Shown piece by piece: positions 1 to 11,602 of a stretch of DNA of 64,000 nucleotides (within the stretch, counting starts at the first letter, position 1; each line of letters opens with the position of its first letter). Below the pieces are notes generated by a model. That model was not told the origin of the DNA. It saw only the letters and a program-made list of their open reading frames with translations, and did not search any database. Position numbers and translations under genes: made by a program. The stretch is from positions 87,841,187-87,905,186 of the forward strand of contig OZ026622.1 in NCBI GenBank assembly GCA_964020975.1, given 5' to 3'. The stretch comes from Hermodice carunculata (taxonomy: Eukaryota > Annelida > Polychaeta > Eunicida > Amphinomidae).

Positions 1-96
1 ACTGAGTATATCTGATTTGTTTATTCATATCACACCTGACACATTGTTACATTTGCAGAAATGTTACTTGTTATCTACATGGTCTGCTTTGTTCTT

Positions 97-131
97 GAAT
101 GAATGAATGAATGAATGAATGAATGAATGAA
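97..131. repeat. (GAAT)n microsatellite
   Basis: About eight uninterrupted copies of a GAAT tetranucleotide. A simple repeat with no sign of function. Confidence 0.95.
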
Positions 132-248
132 CTGTATTGACTTAAACAATTACATAAGAGATCTTGAGTAAAGGAGGTTGTCCCACCAGATCATAGTCAC
201 TTGTAGTAAAATTTCACAATTACATAATTTTATAACTTTTTCAAACAC

Positions 249-274
249 AAAAAAAAAAAAAAAAAAAAAAAAAA
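249..274. repeat. poly-A tract, 26 bp
   Basis: A pure A run. It could be the tail of a retroposed sequence whose body would lie just upstream (about 130-248), but I see no recognisable SINE or LINE body and no flanking direct repeats, so I call it only a homopolymer. Confidence 0.9.
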
Positions 275-484
275 CCTAGGCACTACAGAGAACCCTGCCA
301 TTTTATCTGACCCCAATGAGTCCTGCCCAAGACAGTGGCTGGCTCCCCATCCTCAGTCCTCAATATATTGGATCAAGCCCAGTCGGCAATTATAAATATC
401 ATGCACAATTGTGTTAGAAAAATCAATACTGTCAAAACATTTATGTAACGCAGCTTTTGTCCGTGGCACTGAATCTGACACTCT

Positions 485-802
485 TTAGCCAAGAATACTG
501 GCCACTGTTCGCGTTATGAGCGAAAAATGTTCTGGGCCTAAAAACCTTAACTGGATAGCATCAATCAAAGATAGTAATGTGTACTCCAGTCCTACCCGGT
601 GTCCTGATTTGGCATGCTTGATGTAGGGCCAGTGATGTGGGTGAATTGTGCCATGGTGTCCAAGATAGAGGTCCATGCACATGTACGGGTCGGCTTTCCG
701 CATCAGTCGTTCCCTCTCCATTCTTTCTGGTGATCCATGCTGGACGGGCATGTTCGTCTGCAGTTCCTTCATGGATGGTATATCATAACAAAGTGTGCGA
801 TC
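485..802 (-). CDS. Candidate terminal coding exon, unknown protein
   Basis: I do not recognise this protein. An open frame runs on the minus strand from just after a stop at 803-805 to a stop at 485-487; the first ATG is at 772-770, leaving 95 residues. The translation has even, protein-like composition: an acidic/basic N-terminal stretch (PERMERERLMRKADPY), a His-rich middle (LGHHGTIHPHHWPY) and a hydrophobic C-terminus (EYTLLSLIDAIQLRFLGPEH). CpG dinucleotides are denser than in the surrounding DNA. A weak splice acceptor (TAAG, 802) would let it be a last exon; otherwise it would be a small single-exon gene. No recognised domain, no polyadenylation signal checked with certainty downstream. 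The alternative is a chance open frame. Confidence 0.35.
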   Translation of the reverse strand, partial: DRTLCYDIPSMKELQTNMPVQHGSPERMERERLMRKADPYMCMDLYLGHHGTIHPHHWPYIKHAKSGHRVGLEYTLLSLIDAIQLRFLGPEHFSLITRTVASILG

Positions 803-1947
803 TTATTTAGAGTCCTATTCAGAGTATCGCTCGTCACAGCGTCCAAACCAGTGCACTTTAAGAGTTGTCTTCCAAATGAGCCAATGACTGCAGTTACTGG
901 TTTTATATATACATGTTCATGTACTAGCAACACAATCTGGTGACATCATTGGGCATACACAGTGACAGGATGATCTTTCCAAATCTCAGGTTTTGCCATA
1001 ATAATAACAACAATCATTCTTCAATTTTAACTTCTTTTTTCACAAGTCTCCACGTCCAAAATTTTCAAGCTTGGTCTCCGTGAGAATCCCTGCAGGAGCA
1101 GCGTGCACCTGAACGTGTTTGCACTTGGGTAGGCACCACATTGACGCGAGTGTCAGTTTAGTAATTGTCTACACCTGTGACACTACTATTAGTAATAAGC
1201 TTATCCTCAACCCAAACCCGCACATGGTTCTGGCCAATCGTCAGTGTTCTCGCCAGATTGACAGTTGCAGAGACTGGTGTTGTACACAACCCTAAAGGAA
1301 CACACCACCCACTGATCAACAACAACAAAAAGAGAGAGAGACAGAAAAAAAAGACTCCCGATCTGTTTTGATCATAGAGTATGCACTGTGGATGCAGTGA
1401 CTGACTCAACCCCACTAACCCTCACACAGGTCTGTCAAAGTGGTGGACCATCTCGAGCATTTTCCCTGCCTCGGGCCTAGTTCTTTGCCTTCCAGTGGTC
1501 AGTGCAACTAAATATATACAATGTAATTTATAGTAACGTTGTAACTTGTCAAGCCCTCAGGTAACATCCTGTAAAATTACTTTATTTGTATCCCTATGTA
1601 TATGTCTATCACTAGTGTACATTAACTGTTCATGTATCTGTAAATAGATATATGGCGGTCTGATTGACGTCATAATCGTGAGTACTGGTGTCACAAACAA
1701 TAAGCTTGCATAAAAACTAATACTATTGCACAAACATGTATTCTCAAGCCAACTACTATTTACAATTTGGAAAACAGACTGTCACCATTCATTCTCAAAC
1801 CACCAAAAAAAGCACAGATACATTTGCTCATACATTTTTGTTATGAGAAAACAATCTGCATGAAAACTGTAAAAAGTCCCATTAATGTAGCATATCCAAG
1901 GTCAACAGGTAAACTGTTGACTCAGTTTGGTTCTAACCAGAACAAGG
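803..1947. other. No feature recognised
   Basis: Unique-looking AT-rich DNA. Short open frames on both strands around 1160-1415 overlap one another and have no coherent composition. Confidence 0.6.
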
Positions 1948-2165
1948 TTAACACTTTCCCACTTGAATAAAGACTGAGGTAAGCTGTTGACCAGGAACAT
2001 GTTATTGCTATAGGTCTCATATACAATTCTTGGTCAAATTGCATTTGTGATTTGTTTTTAGTCTTTTTTTTTGTTTTTTTTGCTGTTGAAATTACTTGAA
2101 AACACTGAAGCAGATGACATTTGACCAGCAGCCAGTTTTGGCCAGTTTAAGGGGGAAAGGGTTAA
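1948..2165 (+). mobile_element. Family C TTAA MITE, hairpin largely lost
   Basis: Begins TTAACACTTTCCCACTT and ends AAGGGGGAAAGGGTTAA, the family C inverted termini, bounded by TTAA. The right part (GCAGATGACATTTGACCAGC, then GGCCAGTTTAAGGG) matches the copies at 50878 and 60923. Only one arm of the family hairpin remains (AAGCTGTTGACC). A T-rich tract interrupts the middle. Confidence 0.75.
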
Positions 2166-3557
2166 AACATTAATTGTACAAGCTTATTTTGAACCAGAAA
2201 AGCAAATATTGACACACATGGACTGCCATTCAGCTTGATACTCACTATGACTATCAATGCCAATTGTTATCTGTGTACATTCTGCTGAGAATGACGAGAG
2301 CTGGTTACAATCGTATCAGGATGACATTTAGTTTCCACCATTAACATTTCAAGTGGTTCATGAATGCACCTCATTTTAGGACATAGTGCATACTGTTGTC
2401 TACATATATGAAAATATGCATACAGGGCACCATATTATCCATGCCCATAAAAACTAAGACCCATCTTCACATCAAAGTCTTTGGGGAGACTCAACATGAT
2501 ATCATTCTCTTCCATGCAAACATATCAATGTGCATATTGTATTCATCTTAGTAAGTGCACAGTCCCCTATTAAAAAAAATCATCCACAAAAGCTGAAAAA
2601 ATGTAGATATTAAGTGTAACAATAAATTTTAGCACTAGTTAAAAAAACTATAAGATATTTTGGGGGGTCTTTCTTTGAAAAATAAGGGGGGGGTTGCTTA
2701 TCAGGGAGTGTGTGCTTATCAAGATGAATACGGTACCAATAGTTCCTTTTCTTCCCGGCTATCCAGATCTCTTGAAATTTGGGGCCTTACAAGTGTCCAA
2801 AATCAAATTACACGTGCTTCATTTTCTCTTCTTTGTTCACGTCAGGAGCCAGTGTGACCTTTTAAGAGCTCATCCCAATTCTTCAGACAAACTTCATTAG
2901 GTCTAGGAAAAAAACAGGCATGTTGTTGGCTCTGAATAGCTAAAATATAGCAGCCTTTCTATTGTAAAATACCTTCGTTCCTGACATTGGTCACTTAAGC
3001 ATTATCAATTATAAAAATGCATACATAAAAACACTCATTTTATCAAAAACAATTTGAAACAGATTTCTGGTATTTATAGATGACTGCCATCCTTTCTGTT
3101 TTAGTACAACAAATTTGTTGTATACTCCTATGGGGGTTGCCTGCAAAAATATCACTATTTTCTTGATACTATGAATCAAGCTTAAACCATCTGTAAACCC
3201 GATGACTAAAAATGTGTGGCTTAGCTTTTTTTCATTGCAACTAGCACAATGGCTTAACACACATCAGAATACATTGCTATATGTTGATGACACTGTAACT
3301 TAGTACATGTATGTCCATTAGGCTGCTTGACACCAGGGACAAAGAAAAAAAAAATGTTAAGAATTCTTTCATAATTGGGTTGTAAGCAGCTGAATGACTT
3401 CTAAAATCATTCACTGCTACATATCAAACCCTAGTTTTCTGCAAAAAAAAAAAAAAAGCCGCAGTGGTCCACTCAGTTCTTGTAAAACCACTGACAAAAC
3501 ACTGCGTACCATTTAACTGAACACCTGAACTTGCCCTGTGAACACCGATAGTAAGAA
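2166..3557. other. No gene recognised
   Basis: AT-rich DNA with an A run at about 3443-3457. Nothing else that I can support. Confidence 0.6.
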
Positions 3558-3891
3558 TTAACTCTTTCAATGCCAAGTTTTAGACTCTGTCCTCAGTGCA
3601 CTAGGAAAGCTGTTGACCCGGCCATTGTATTCTATGGCACTATAGGCAGGCTGGAATTTGAATGAAAAGCCTTCGTCAGTGGTTCAGGCACTGCCTGGCA
3701 AGTCATGCTGCAGCTGCCGCAAGGGCAGCTGCAGCATGACTTGCCAGGCAGTGCCACAACCACTGACTTAAGACTATAGGCATGTTGGTACTTAAATGAA
3801 AGCTCTTTTCATGAAGAATTTAAGTATGGAATTGTCGTCTTAAATCCATGTAATATACGCAAAAATCAGGGACTGGTATGGAATGAGTTAA
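3558..3891 (+). mobile_element. Chimeric TTAA MITE: family B left half joined to family A
   Basis: Starts TTAACTCTTTCAATGCC (family B left end), runs through B hairpin sequence (AGGAAAGCTGTTGACC) and B right-arm sequence to about 3674, then switches exactly at the base of a family A hairpin (GTCAGTGGTT at 3675). The A hairpin has 44-nt arms (3675-3718 and 3724-3767, two mismatches) around a 5-nt loop, followed by the usual A right arm and the A end TATGGAATGAGTTAA. It is either a B copy recombined with A or an A copy whose left end was replaced. Confidence 0.85.
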
Positions 3892-4499
3892 TATAGTATC
3901 CATTTGCTAACTCCAGCCTCATCTTAAGTACTTCAACTTCAGTCGCAGTTGGCAGTAAAGGATTTAAAACAAATAAGCATTATTATTTCTCCTGTGAAAA
4001 AGTCTAGTACAACAATACGGATGTGTGAACAGCATGTCCTTAGCTGACTGTGACATTCAACCCGTAATAAAGCCTACCATGATCTAGGGATTCACACAAG
4101 TGTTCCTCACTTTTGAAGCGATACGAGACATGCATATTAATTTCCCGCCACAACTCCATACCTGATTGCCTAGTCTCGCTTGGCGAGATATGGCAAGATA
4201 GGAGTTGGTAACTGGGTGGACAAGAGGGATATTACTAATATTTGGAAGTAAAGAATACTTATTAAAGGCAGATGGAAATTTATGTTTATATATGGCCCGG
4301 GAAGTACTAGATGAATATCAGTTTGGCATTTGTTAACTTAAATTTCTCAAAAAATACATTTTTTTTTTTTTTAAAGAAATGAAAATATGGCCCTATCTCT
4401 AACAGTGATGTGACCCACATGTCCGCTGTGATCACAAGGCATCAAACCCGTGCTTTGTGGCAGAAAATTAATATGCATGCAGCGTACTGGCCACATAGT

Positions 4500-4740
4500 T
4501 TTGAAGATTTCTTTAAGCATGGCTCTTCCATTCTGTCTTTCAGTAGCAGTCCTCAGGGCTATTAAGTCTGGCATTTGACTAGCCCGCTGTCCCAGAAAGC
4601 TTGTTCTTCCATGCAAATATCATTTAGAAAAACTTAAATTTGTGGTTTCCCCCAGGGCTAGTGTTTAACAATTCGAACTTGCCCTGATTTGAATTTGACT
4701 TGTCCCAGGCTGGGCAACATGCAAATTCATGAGTCCCGTT
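4500..4740 (+). repeat. Family M interspersed repeat, copy 1
   Basis: Shares ordered blocks with 56930-57130 in the same orientation: GCAGTCCTCA, ATCATTTAGAAAA-like, TGGTTTCCCCC-like, CTTGCCCTG and AATTTGACTTGT. No terminal repeats were found, so its class is unknown. Confidence 0.6.
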
Positions 4741-4761
4741 TTAGATTTTGCCAAAAATGAA

Positions 4762-4789
4762 CCCCCCCCCCCCCCAAAAAAAAAAAAAA
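4762..4789. repeat. C-run followed by A-run
   Basis: Fourteen C then fourteen A with no interruption. Homopolymer tract, likely length-variable. Confidence 0.9.
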
Positions 4790-4799
4790 GAAACTGGAC

Positions 4800-5115
4800 T
4801 ATGACCACAAACAAAGTAAGTAGAGACCCACCCATGGTTCACCCTCACCATGTTTGAAGTAAATCTGGCTCACACATACGTGAAGTTGAAGATGATAAAT
4901 ACCATTCCAGTCCCCATTGACTCACACTGTAAACAATAGGAATGTACGAATTAACTGACACTTACCCAAAATGATTTTTTCTTTTTTAATCAGACATCTG
5001 GAGCATCCCCACCAAGTGAATAACCTTTTTTTGACCCTTCCAGAAGGTACATTTTCAACAAGTTCCAGTAAAATCTGACAGACAGTTTTTGGTGAAGTTG
5101 AAAAGAGCAAAAGCA
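4800..5115 (+). repeat. Family J interspersed repeat
   Basis: Contains degenerate versions of phrases seen in the larger J block that follows: AGAGACCCA, ACCAAGT, TCTGACAGACAGTTTTTGG and AAGTTGAAAA. Part of a dispersed family that recurs at about 23.8-24.3, 32.2, 54.8 and 62.6 kb. I cannot assign it to a transposon class. Confidence 0.55.
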
Positions 5116-5129
5116 CACAAAAATTCAAT

Positions 5130-5890
5130 TAAAACATGAGGGGTGTGAACAGCCCATGCTCAGCTGACCTAGAAATTTGTAATACTGGTGACCTTGGGAT
5201 AGGGTGAGGTTGATCCATGTACTGTTTAAGTCTGCCCTTCACAGATCAATGACATGCTCAGGGGTCAAATAGTTCTCAAGTTATCAATGTTTCATGTTAG
5301 TGGCCCGTTGACCTTAGGCATGAGCTCAAGGTCACGGATAGATTTTTTAAGAGTGTCCCTAAAAGAAGACTACTAACATGTAAAACATCCAAGTCTTAGC
5401 TGATGTGCTTTAAGTTATCAGCTATATACTTAAATTCAGCACAATGTCCTTGTGACTTTGTGAATGAGGTGAAGGTCACAGACGCACTGTGGAAGTTTCA
5501 CTCCCCTGCCAGAAGTGTCCATAGATCTGCATATTCAAAGTATTGGCTGAGCAGTTTTGGAGAAGATGACGTTTTAAGATTTTGAACAAAAGATTTCATA
5601 GAAATTCCCAAAATCACTGGAGAATGACCATATGAGTATATTTGGTAGAGACCCATCCAAGGTAAATCTCCACCAAGTTTCAAGTGAATCTGGTTGACAG
5701 TTTTGGAGAAGTCAAAATGTAATTGTGGACAAACTGACAATACAGCATGACAATTTGAACAAACTTGGCAGTGGCCAACCCAAGGTGCATCCCCATCAAG
5801 TTTTTAGACAATCCGGCAAGTGGTTTTGGAGATATTAAAAAAAATGCAAAATTGTTGACAGGCAAACAAGTCCAGACAAAATACCATCTT
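5130..5890 (+). repeat. Family J block with internal degenerate units
   Basis: Several degenerate units of about 100-150 bp follow one another, each with a 'NNCCCAAGGTRMATCNCC...CAAGTTT...GGTTTTGGAGA' arrangement (for example near 5640-5725 and 5765-5835). It holds TCAAGGTCA at 5326-5334 and TGAAGGTCA at 5470-5478. Open frames here are by-products of the repeat. Confidence 0.6.
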
Positions 5891-8671
5891 GTAACCTCAT
5901 CTGACTCACAAGGTAAAAATCAACATCTAGTAAGTGGCCACTTCAACTTAAAATGCCACATTACCATTTCCATGACAACTGCTTAAAACAGATATGACTA
6001 TATCCTGGTCAGTTCCTTCAATACCCTTCCGGGAACCCCCCCCCCCCCCACATCCTAAAAGATAATTCTCTACACAGCAATTTTCAATACTCATCCCCTT
6101 AATCAAACCATTCCTCTCAAAAAGTGATATTTCGAGTGTATATGGGTGCCCTCACAAGAGGGGTTCACTGGTTAAAGCTTGACTGTCTCATTGGCACCCA
6201 CAATGTGCCATAGATCAACGACACCTCCCTTTGATGATCCTGTCTACACTCATCAAGATAATTGAACACTACATGTCTTCTCCGTCCATCTTGTCATCAT
6301 ATTTGCCTGGTACATGCTCAGATCACAGTCCATTCAGCCCACAATGAACTTGTCAGCTAAGTTCAAATTCGGAAAGTGAAATTGAATTGTCAACTACATG
6401 TGTAACAGCGGCAGCTAGTTTGCAGCGATGTTCTCCTTTCATTCAGCTGACAGGCGTCACAAAGCCACAGCATTTGATGCTGGTTGGATCTGCTACAGTA
6501 CAGAATGATTAATATATCTGTGATTAAAAAAAATCAGTGTTTTTGTGTGTGACAATGTGTTTTAAATTGGTTTCAGAACATTTGAAATACACTGTCTGCT
6601 GCAGTGATGCTACTTTGTTTCCATTTGTTATGAACAGGCAACAGAGTTAGAGACGTGCAGAAAAAGGCTAGACTTGACTGGGTCCACAATGGAGGCTGTG
6701 ACATGCTATTTATTCCATCCATCCTAGAAACAGGTCATTCTATGTAACAGCCTCCACAGAGAACACTAGGCCTTGTTTACTGGGGTCTGTGTATACTTTC
6801 CCCTCCTCACATTCACCTATTTTGGGCCTCTCTTTCAAGTATACATGATATTGAAAAGGCCTCCCAGATATCGACCTGATACTGTTAAGTTAGGTAAACC
6901 AAGCCCGGAAATAAAGTGAAATGCCAGACTGAATTCACTCACAGGTCAATAAACACGCAAGCTAAAGTGTAAATGTACTTCATACTCTGCACAGGCACCT
7001 CTCTCCCCACCCCCACCCCCTGCACAACACACACACACACACACACTCACACACTCACAATCACGACCACCCAACCGGACCATCCTGACTTCTAAAGCCT
7101 GCCAGTCCAACAAAAACAGCCAAATAACTATTTGCAAGTGTAAAATACTCCAAAGTTGATTGAGCCACCATCATCAAATGTTGTCCAAGGACCTGTGACA
7201 AAGGGTGGCTTTATTGCAACACCTTTTTTCCCCTGCAGTCTTGTCAAGGTTCTCACAGACGTGTAAACTTCAAAAGGTTTTATTTGCTGTAGAAGTCATG
7301 CAACAAGAAACACCGCAAAATGCTCATATTGACATGTTTTATGCTTCAAAGCATAAATTCGTCACAAAGCTGCACACAAAGAAACAGTTTGTTGTGATGT
7401 CACTACAGCATTTCGTTTGAACCAGATGCGATAGCGTCAAGTCATCACACTATAACAGCTCATCTGTTACAGAAACTGCACTCATCTCTACTTGGTGCTT
7501 TTGCTTTTAATTTGAGTAAGTAAATATACCAGTTGTCATTTTCATCGCTACAGTTTTAGCAACATGGAAAAATCAATGTCTCATTTATAATGACTCTTTT
7601 ATCTCATAAGCTGGCTTGCTATGTTTGGTACGCACAGGGTATCCTGTCGTGGAGATGTATATTTACTTTCAACAATTGGTGTTCACAAATTACGATCCGT
7701 TTCATGTATCTGTCATATCAACACTTTTTACATTCTATTTCTTCATCCTGTTCACGGTAGGATAATTGTTGCATATGCTAAAATACTGAAATGTAGCATG
7801 CATAAATACACACAAGACAAAACATGAAAGAAGGGACATCATTTGTACGCGCACAACCCCAGAATTGTTGAAGTCACATTCTTCTGCTCATATTCAAAGG
7901 ACAACTAATATCATCAGAAAAGCCCACCCAGCTTTTCATATTTAGAAAATGTCACTGAGAAAATATTTGATTTTTTTTTTAAATATACAAGCATGTTCCC
8001 ACATATCAAATTCTGCTGCAATGTTATTTTTCAAATGGATCAAACTCCAATGTATAAACACTAAACTGTACATGATTACACATTGAAAGTCCTGATCCCA
8101 ACACTGTTGTTTATCTTTCATATGTGAAAGCCATATTCAGAGTCTGGCTAAAAGGTTCGAAAATTGTCGTAATTAACTGCCAACAAATCACTATCTTTAA
8201 AATCCGACAACCGGCTCCAACCCAAGCAATATTCATTTTCCTTCTTCATTTTTCAACTTTTGGCGACAGGATTTATATCAGTGGTGGGGACAGAAAATCT
8301 TCACATATCAGCAATTAGAAGAGCTTTTGATGCTCATGCATTGCACAGTTCTCTTAGACATGTTAGTTACCCCCAAATCTGAACTGTTCTCTTTGCGTTG
8401 TACCCTGTGTTGAAAACAACAAAACAAATAAAAAATAAAGCCTTACCCGCCCCACTGGATGCCCTGAAAACAACCTGGGCACCTGTTCATACCTTGACAA
8501 CCAACACATTCAACCTTGGACAGAGGCAGCAAATGATAGCCCCAGGTAGTATTGGCATGAAAATTTTTCAGGAAGATTGTAAGTAGGTCCTTTCTTTTAA
8601 AAGGCACCTTAAATTGCCATATATCCAGCTTGTCTTAGTTTGAATCAAATTTCTGATGCCAATATGGAATT
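5891..8671. other. No gene recognised; small simple repeats
   Basis: Holds a C run near 6040-6049, a short (CA)n near 7027-7047 and a T run near 7971-7980. A pyrimidine-rich acceptor-like site at 7239 precedes a 59-codon open frame, judged unproven (see rejected items). Confidence 0.6.
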
Positions 8672-8921
8672 TTAACCCTTTCTCACTCCAAGTGGCCGAG
8701 ACCCGGCCAGCAGTCAAATGTCATCTGCCAGCACGTTTTTTCGTTTATTTTCACTGAAATGAAAACTAATTTGAATGAAAATTGGAGATAAGACCTATAA
8801 AGATAACATGACCGAGGGTCACCAGCTCTCCTTGGCATGGGTTGGGTGCTAACCTAAACCAAGGAAACTGCTCCTCGGTCTTAATTTAGGGGGGGGGGGG
8901 GGGGGGGAGAGAATGGGTTAA
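8672..8921 (-). mobile_element. Family C TTAA MITE
   Basis: Bounded by TTAA on both sides, with CCCTTTCTCACTCC at the left and GAATGGG at the right. Internal order matches the minus orientation of family C: GGCCAGCAGTCAAATGTC, ATTGGAGATAAGACCTAT, then a degenerate hairpin (CTCCTTGGCATGGGTTGGG). A G run (about 8889-8907) has expanded next to the right terminus. Confidence 0.8.
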
Positions 8922-9153
8922 CCTTTCTTCGTTAGACTAAGACTGAGTCAATAACTTTCCTTGCTACTACTGCGACTGCTTGGGTCCTGAGTTACCAATC
9001 CAACATTATTTCAGATATTAACCTGTGGTTTTCTTGTCTGACAAGTTTTATTTGTTGTAAGTTGGGTTCAAATGTTCTCTATAAAAAAAAGAAATTTGAT
9101 TAATTGGCACACGGCACTTTTACCCTTTTTTGAGTGGGAAAAGGATTTATAGT

Positions 9154-9363
9154 TACTGTGAATTTGTTTAATTCGCTGTGTTCTTATTTTCCCTCATTTC
9201 GCTAATGCTCCAAAACCGTGAAATTAAGAACACAATGAAAAAAATTTTTAACATGACATTGATTGGAATTAAAACTAAAATAGTGAATTTAAAGTCTCGG
9301 TGAAAGGTCCAAAATGTAAAAACTGTGAAAATAAATGCCCTTGAAAATAAATGTATTCGCAGT
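9154..9363. mobile_element. Family I MITE (TA target)
   Basis: Inverted ends ACTGTGAATTTGTTTAATTC and the complement of AATAAATGTATTCGCAGT, flanked by TA. Internal AT-rich inverted repetition. Resembles the element at 47452 in the TTTAATTTCGC motif. Consistent with a non-autonomous Tc1/mariner-like element. Confidence 0.6.
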
Positions 9364-9364
9364 A

Positions 9365-10901
9365 TCTTAAAACTTTCACAACTTATTCAATGAACATTTT
9401 TTTAAGAATTGTTGGTCAAGAATTCAACTTTTGTTTTGACTAAAAATCAGTATTGTAGGTTCCATCAAACAGGCTGAAGAATAAGTTTTAAAATGAGTCT
9501 CAGCTTCCCTTTCATCACACGTCAAAGCAAACTTACAATGCTTTGGAGTCAATATACAGTTAAGCATACGGAAATGCTTTAATTGAATTTAGCAAACACA
9601 ATACAGACAATGGATTTACATATACATGTACATAAATTGAATAAATCTTTGCAGACACTGGCAATAAAATGATATACATTGAAGATTAAAACTTTGCAAG
9701 AAACTGCAACAGAAGGATATCATTACAACTTTTTTCAGAGACATGGCCAGAGAGTGATCTAATTTTGAAACTTTGTAACAAATGGCAATAAATTATATAA
9801 TTTCTTCTGTCAACTGTTCCTCACTAAGAAATTCTCTGACCTAGCAATAATGAGGTGAGCTATGGTAGTGTGTTCACAGATTAATAAATTAAGAAGGTCC
9901 AATCTTTATCCCAGTACAAGAGAGTACCAGCTGTTTATTTATGTCTTAATGAATACACCACATTGTCAACACCCATATATAATTATTATAAATCTGCACA
10001 CCTTGCCCAAGGCAAGGGAAGACCTCGCCTAGGTCATGATAATTGTTCAAATTTCCATTTAATCTAATAAACATATTGTGGTCATTATGGTTGTTAGGCC
10101 CATGTCGCAACTTCTTTGGAGCCCATGCGTACCATCGCGTTCCTCTTGCCATGAAATATTATGGTCTGGCTGATTCGCTAAACGTGTGCCTGTAAACGAG
10201 TAAATCACCATAGATTTTTATTGGCGTGTTGTTTGCATAAACATTTCAGAGGAATGTTTGCTGGCTCTGCCTGACACCAATGAGGCCGCTGACATCAAGC
10301 ATTTACCAACTATATATAATAATAATAATAAGGTAATAACCATATCACAGCTCTATATGGCCAGCTCCCAGGGTATTGTGGATTACAGAATCCCATCTCT
10401 CTGTATTTATGGCAGTCACACTTCCCCTGAAATATTACCTGAAACTACATTAAGAATGATGAATCTCTCCCCGGACATCTTTCCTTCACCACTTCACATA
10501 ACTAATTATGACACTTCATATATATATATAACTTACAAATACATGATCTAAAAAGTTGTGAGTACAATTTATCAATTAATATTCTATGCACAGAAAAATA
10601 TGAAGCCAGAACAGCCGGGAGATACTACACTGTGTCTGGTGTTCCCCCAATTATTTTACACAATGGTCGCCCTGTCAAAATTTTACTGATGAATATGATG
10701 GACAATTTCATTTGAGAAGGGATATTTATCAGTCTTTAATGTTGTTTTCCATGTTATACCCCCCCCCCCATAGACAAGTTGATAAAAAAACCAAAAAAAA
10801 CAAAAAAGTTTTTATGAGCATTTTGTTGGGATAGTCTTTCATAGGAAGGACAACTGGCTAGTGGCTAACCTGTTTTGAAAGACACCAGTAACCTGAGAAT
10901 C
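9365..10901. other. No gene recognised
   Basis: AT-rich DNA with a short (ATA)n near 10317-10331, a C run near 10761-10769 and A-rich tracts. The open frames at 9946-10152 and 10258-10551 lack coding character. A fragment of an H-type MITE (GTTTTGAAAGACACCAGT) lies at about 10872-10890. Confidence 0.55.
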
Positions 10902-11075
10902 CAGTGAAACCTCATTATAATGACACCATTTGTTCTCTGTGAAGTGTGTCAAATCCCTGCATATGTCACACAAATGAGTCAATTAGCAAAGAAACTGGAC
11001 TTTACATCCCTCGTGACTCGTGTTATGCAGTTAATCTGTCAGATTTCTGACTATCGTTATACTCAAGTTTCACTG
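10902..11075 (+). mobile_element. Family E MITE (pogo/Tigger-like ends)
   Basis: Begins CAGTGAAACCTCATTATAA and ends ATCGTTATACTCAAGTTTCACTG, followed by TA. Internal AATGAGTCA...CAAAG sequence matches the E copies at 46072, 46303 and 50863. The length of about 174 bp is close to the deduced 165-bp copy at 46303 without its insert; the copy at 50863 is longer, about 230 bp. Confidence 0.8.
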
Positions 11076-11316
11076 TATTAAATGGAACAAACAGAAGTGG
11101 TCACAAAGGACAGTTTTAAATTCTCAACAGTGGCACCTGCTTTAAAGACCAGCTGCCATGACTGACTAATTGACTATCTGAATTGCTGAGACCCTGCTTT
11201 CAAGACATCAGACTATTTTGTTGCTAATTTGACCTGCTACAAAGGATCACCTGCCTAATGATATCACTATTGGCTTGCAGATCAATGACCAGTCATAGAT
11301 AGCAGCTTTTGCTGTA

Positions 11317-11491
11317 CAGTGGTCCCTCTCTTGTAAGCCCCTCTCACCAGAGGTAACCTCACCTAAAAGACCACCATTGCTATTCAGAAAGTGTTACATT
11401 TCCATTATTTTGTCCCTCTCTGCAAAAACCACCTGTTTCATAAGGCCACTTTTGAACTGTATTTCAGGCAGCCTGAAAAGAGGGGGACCAT
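11317..11491 (+). mobile_element. Family F MITE
   Basis: Begins CAGTGGTCCCTCTCTTGTAA after TA and ends AAAAGAGGGGGACCA, giving inverted ends. Contains repeated 'AAGACCACC' and 'AAAACCACCTG' phrases typical of the F/H group. Likely a Tc1/mariner-superfamily derivative. Confidence 0.7.
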
Positions 11492-11507
11492 ATGACACAG
11501 GTTCTTC

Positions 11508-11602
11508 CAACAATGTTACATCTGCAGCAAAGTGCAACAGTGTTACATCTGTAGCAAAGTGCAACAATGTTACATCTGTAGCAAAGTGCAACAATGTTAC
11601 AT
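11508..11602. repeat. 27-bp minisatellite, about 3.4 units
   Basis: Unit AACAATGTTACATCTGTAGC followed by AAAGTGC, repeated with few changes. Because 27 is divisible by three it yields a nine-residue periodic open frame on both strands, which I do not treat as coding. Confidence 0.9.

Noticed and set aside
7240-7420. Strong acceptor (TTTTTTCCCCTGCAG) followed by a 59-codon plus-strand frame
   Set aside because: No recognisable protein features, no partner exon; chance acceptors are common in this pyrimidine-tract-rich DNA.
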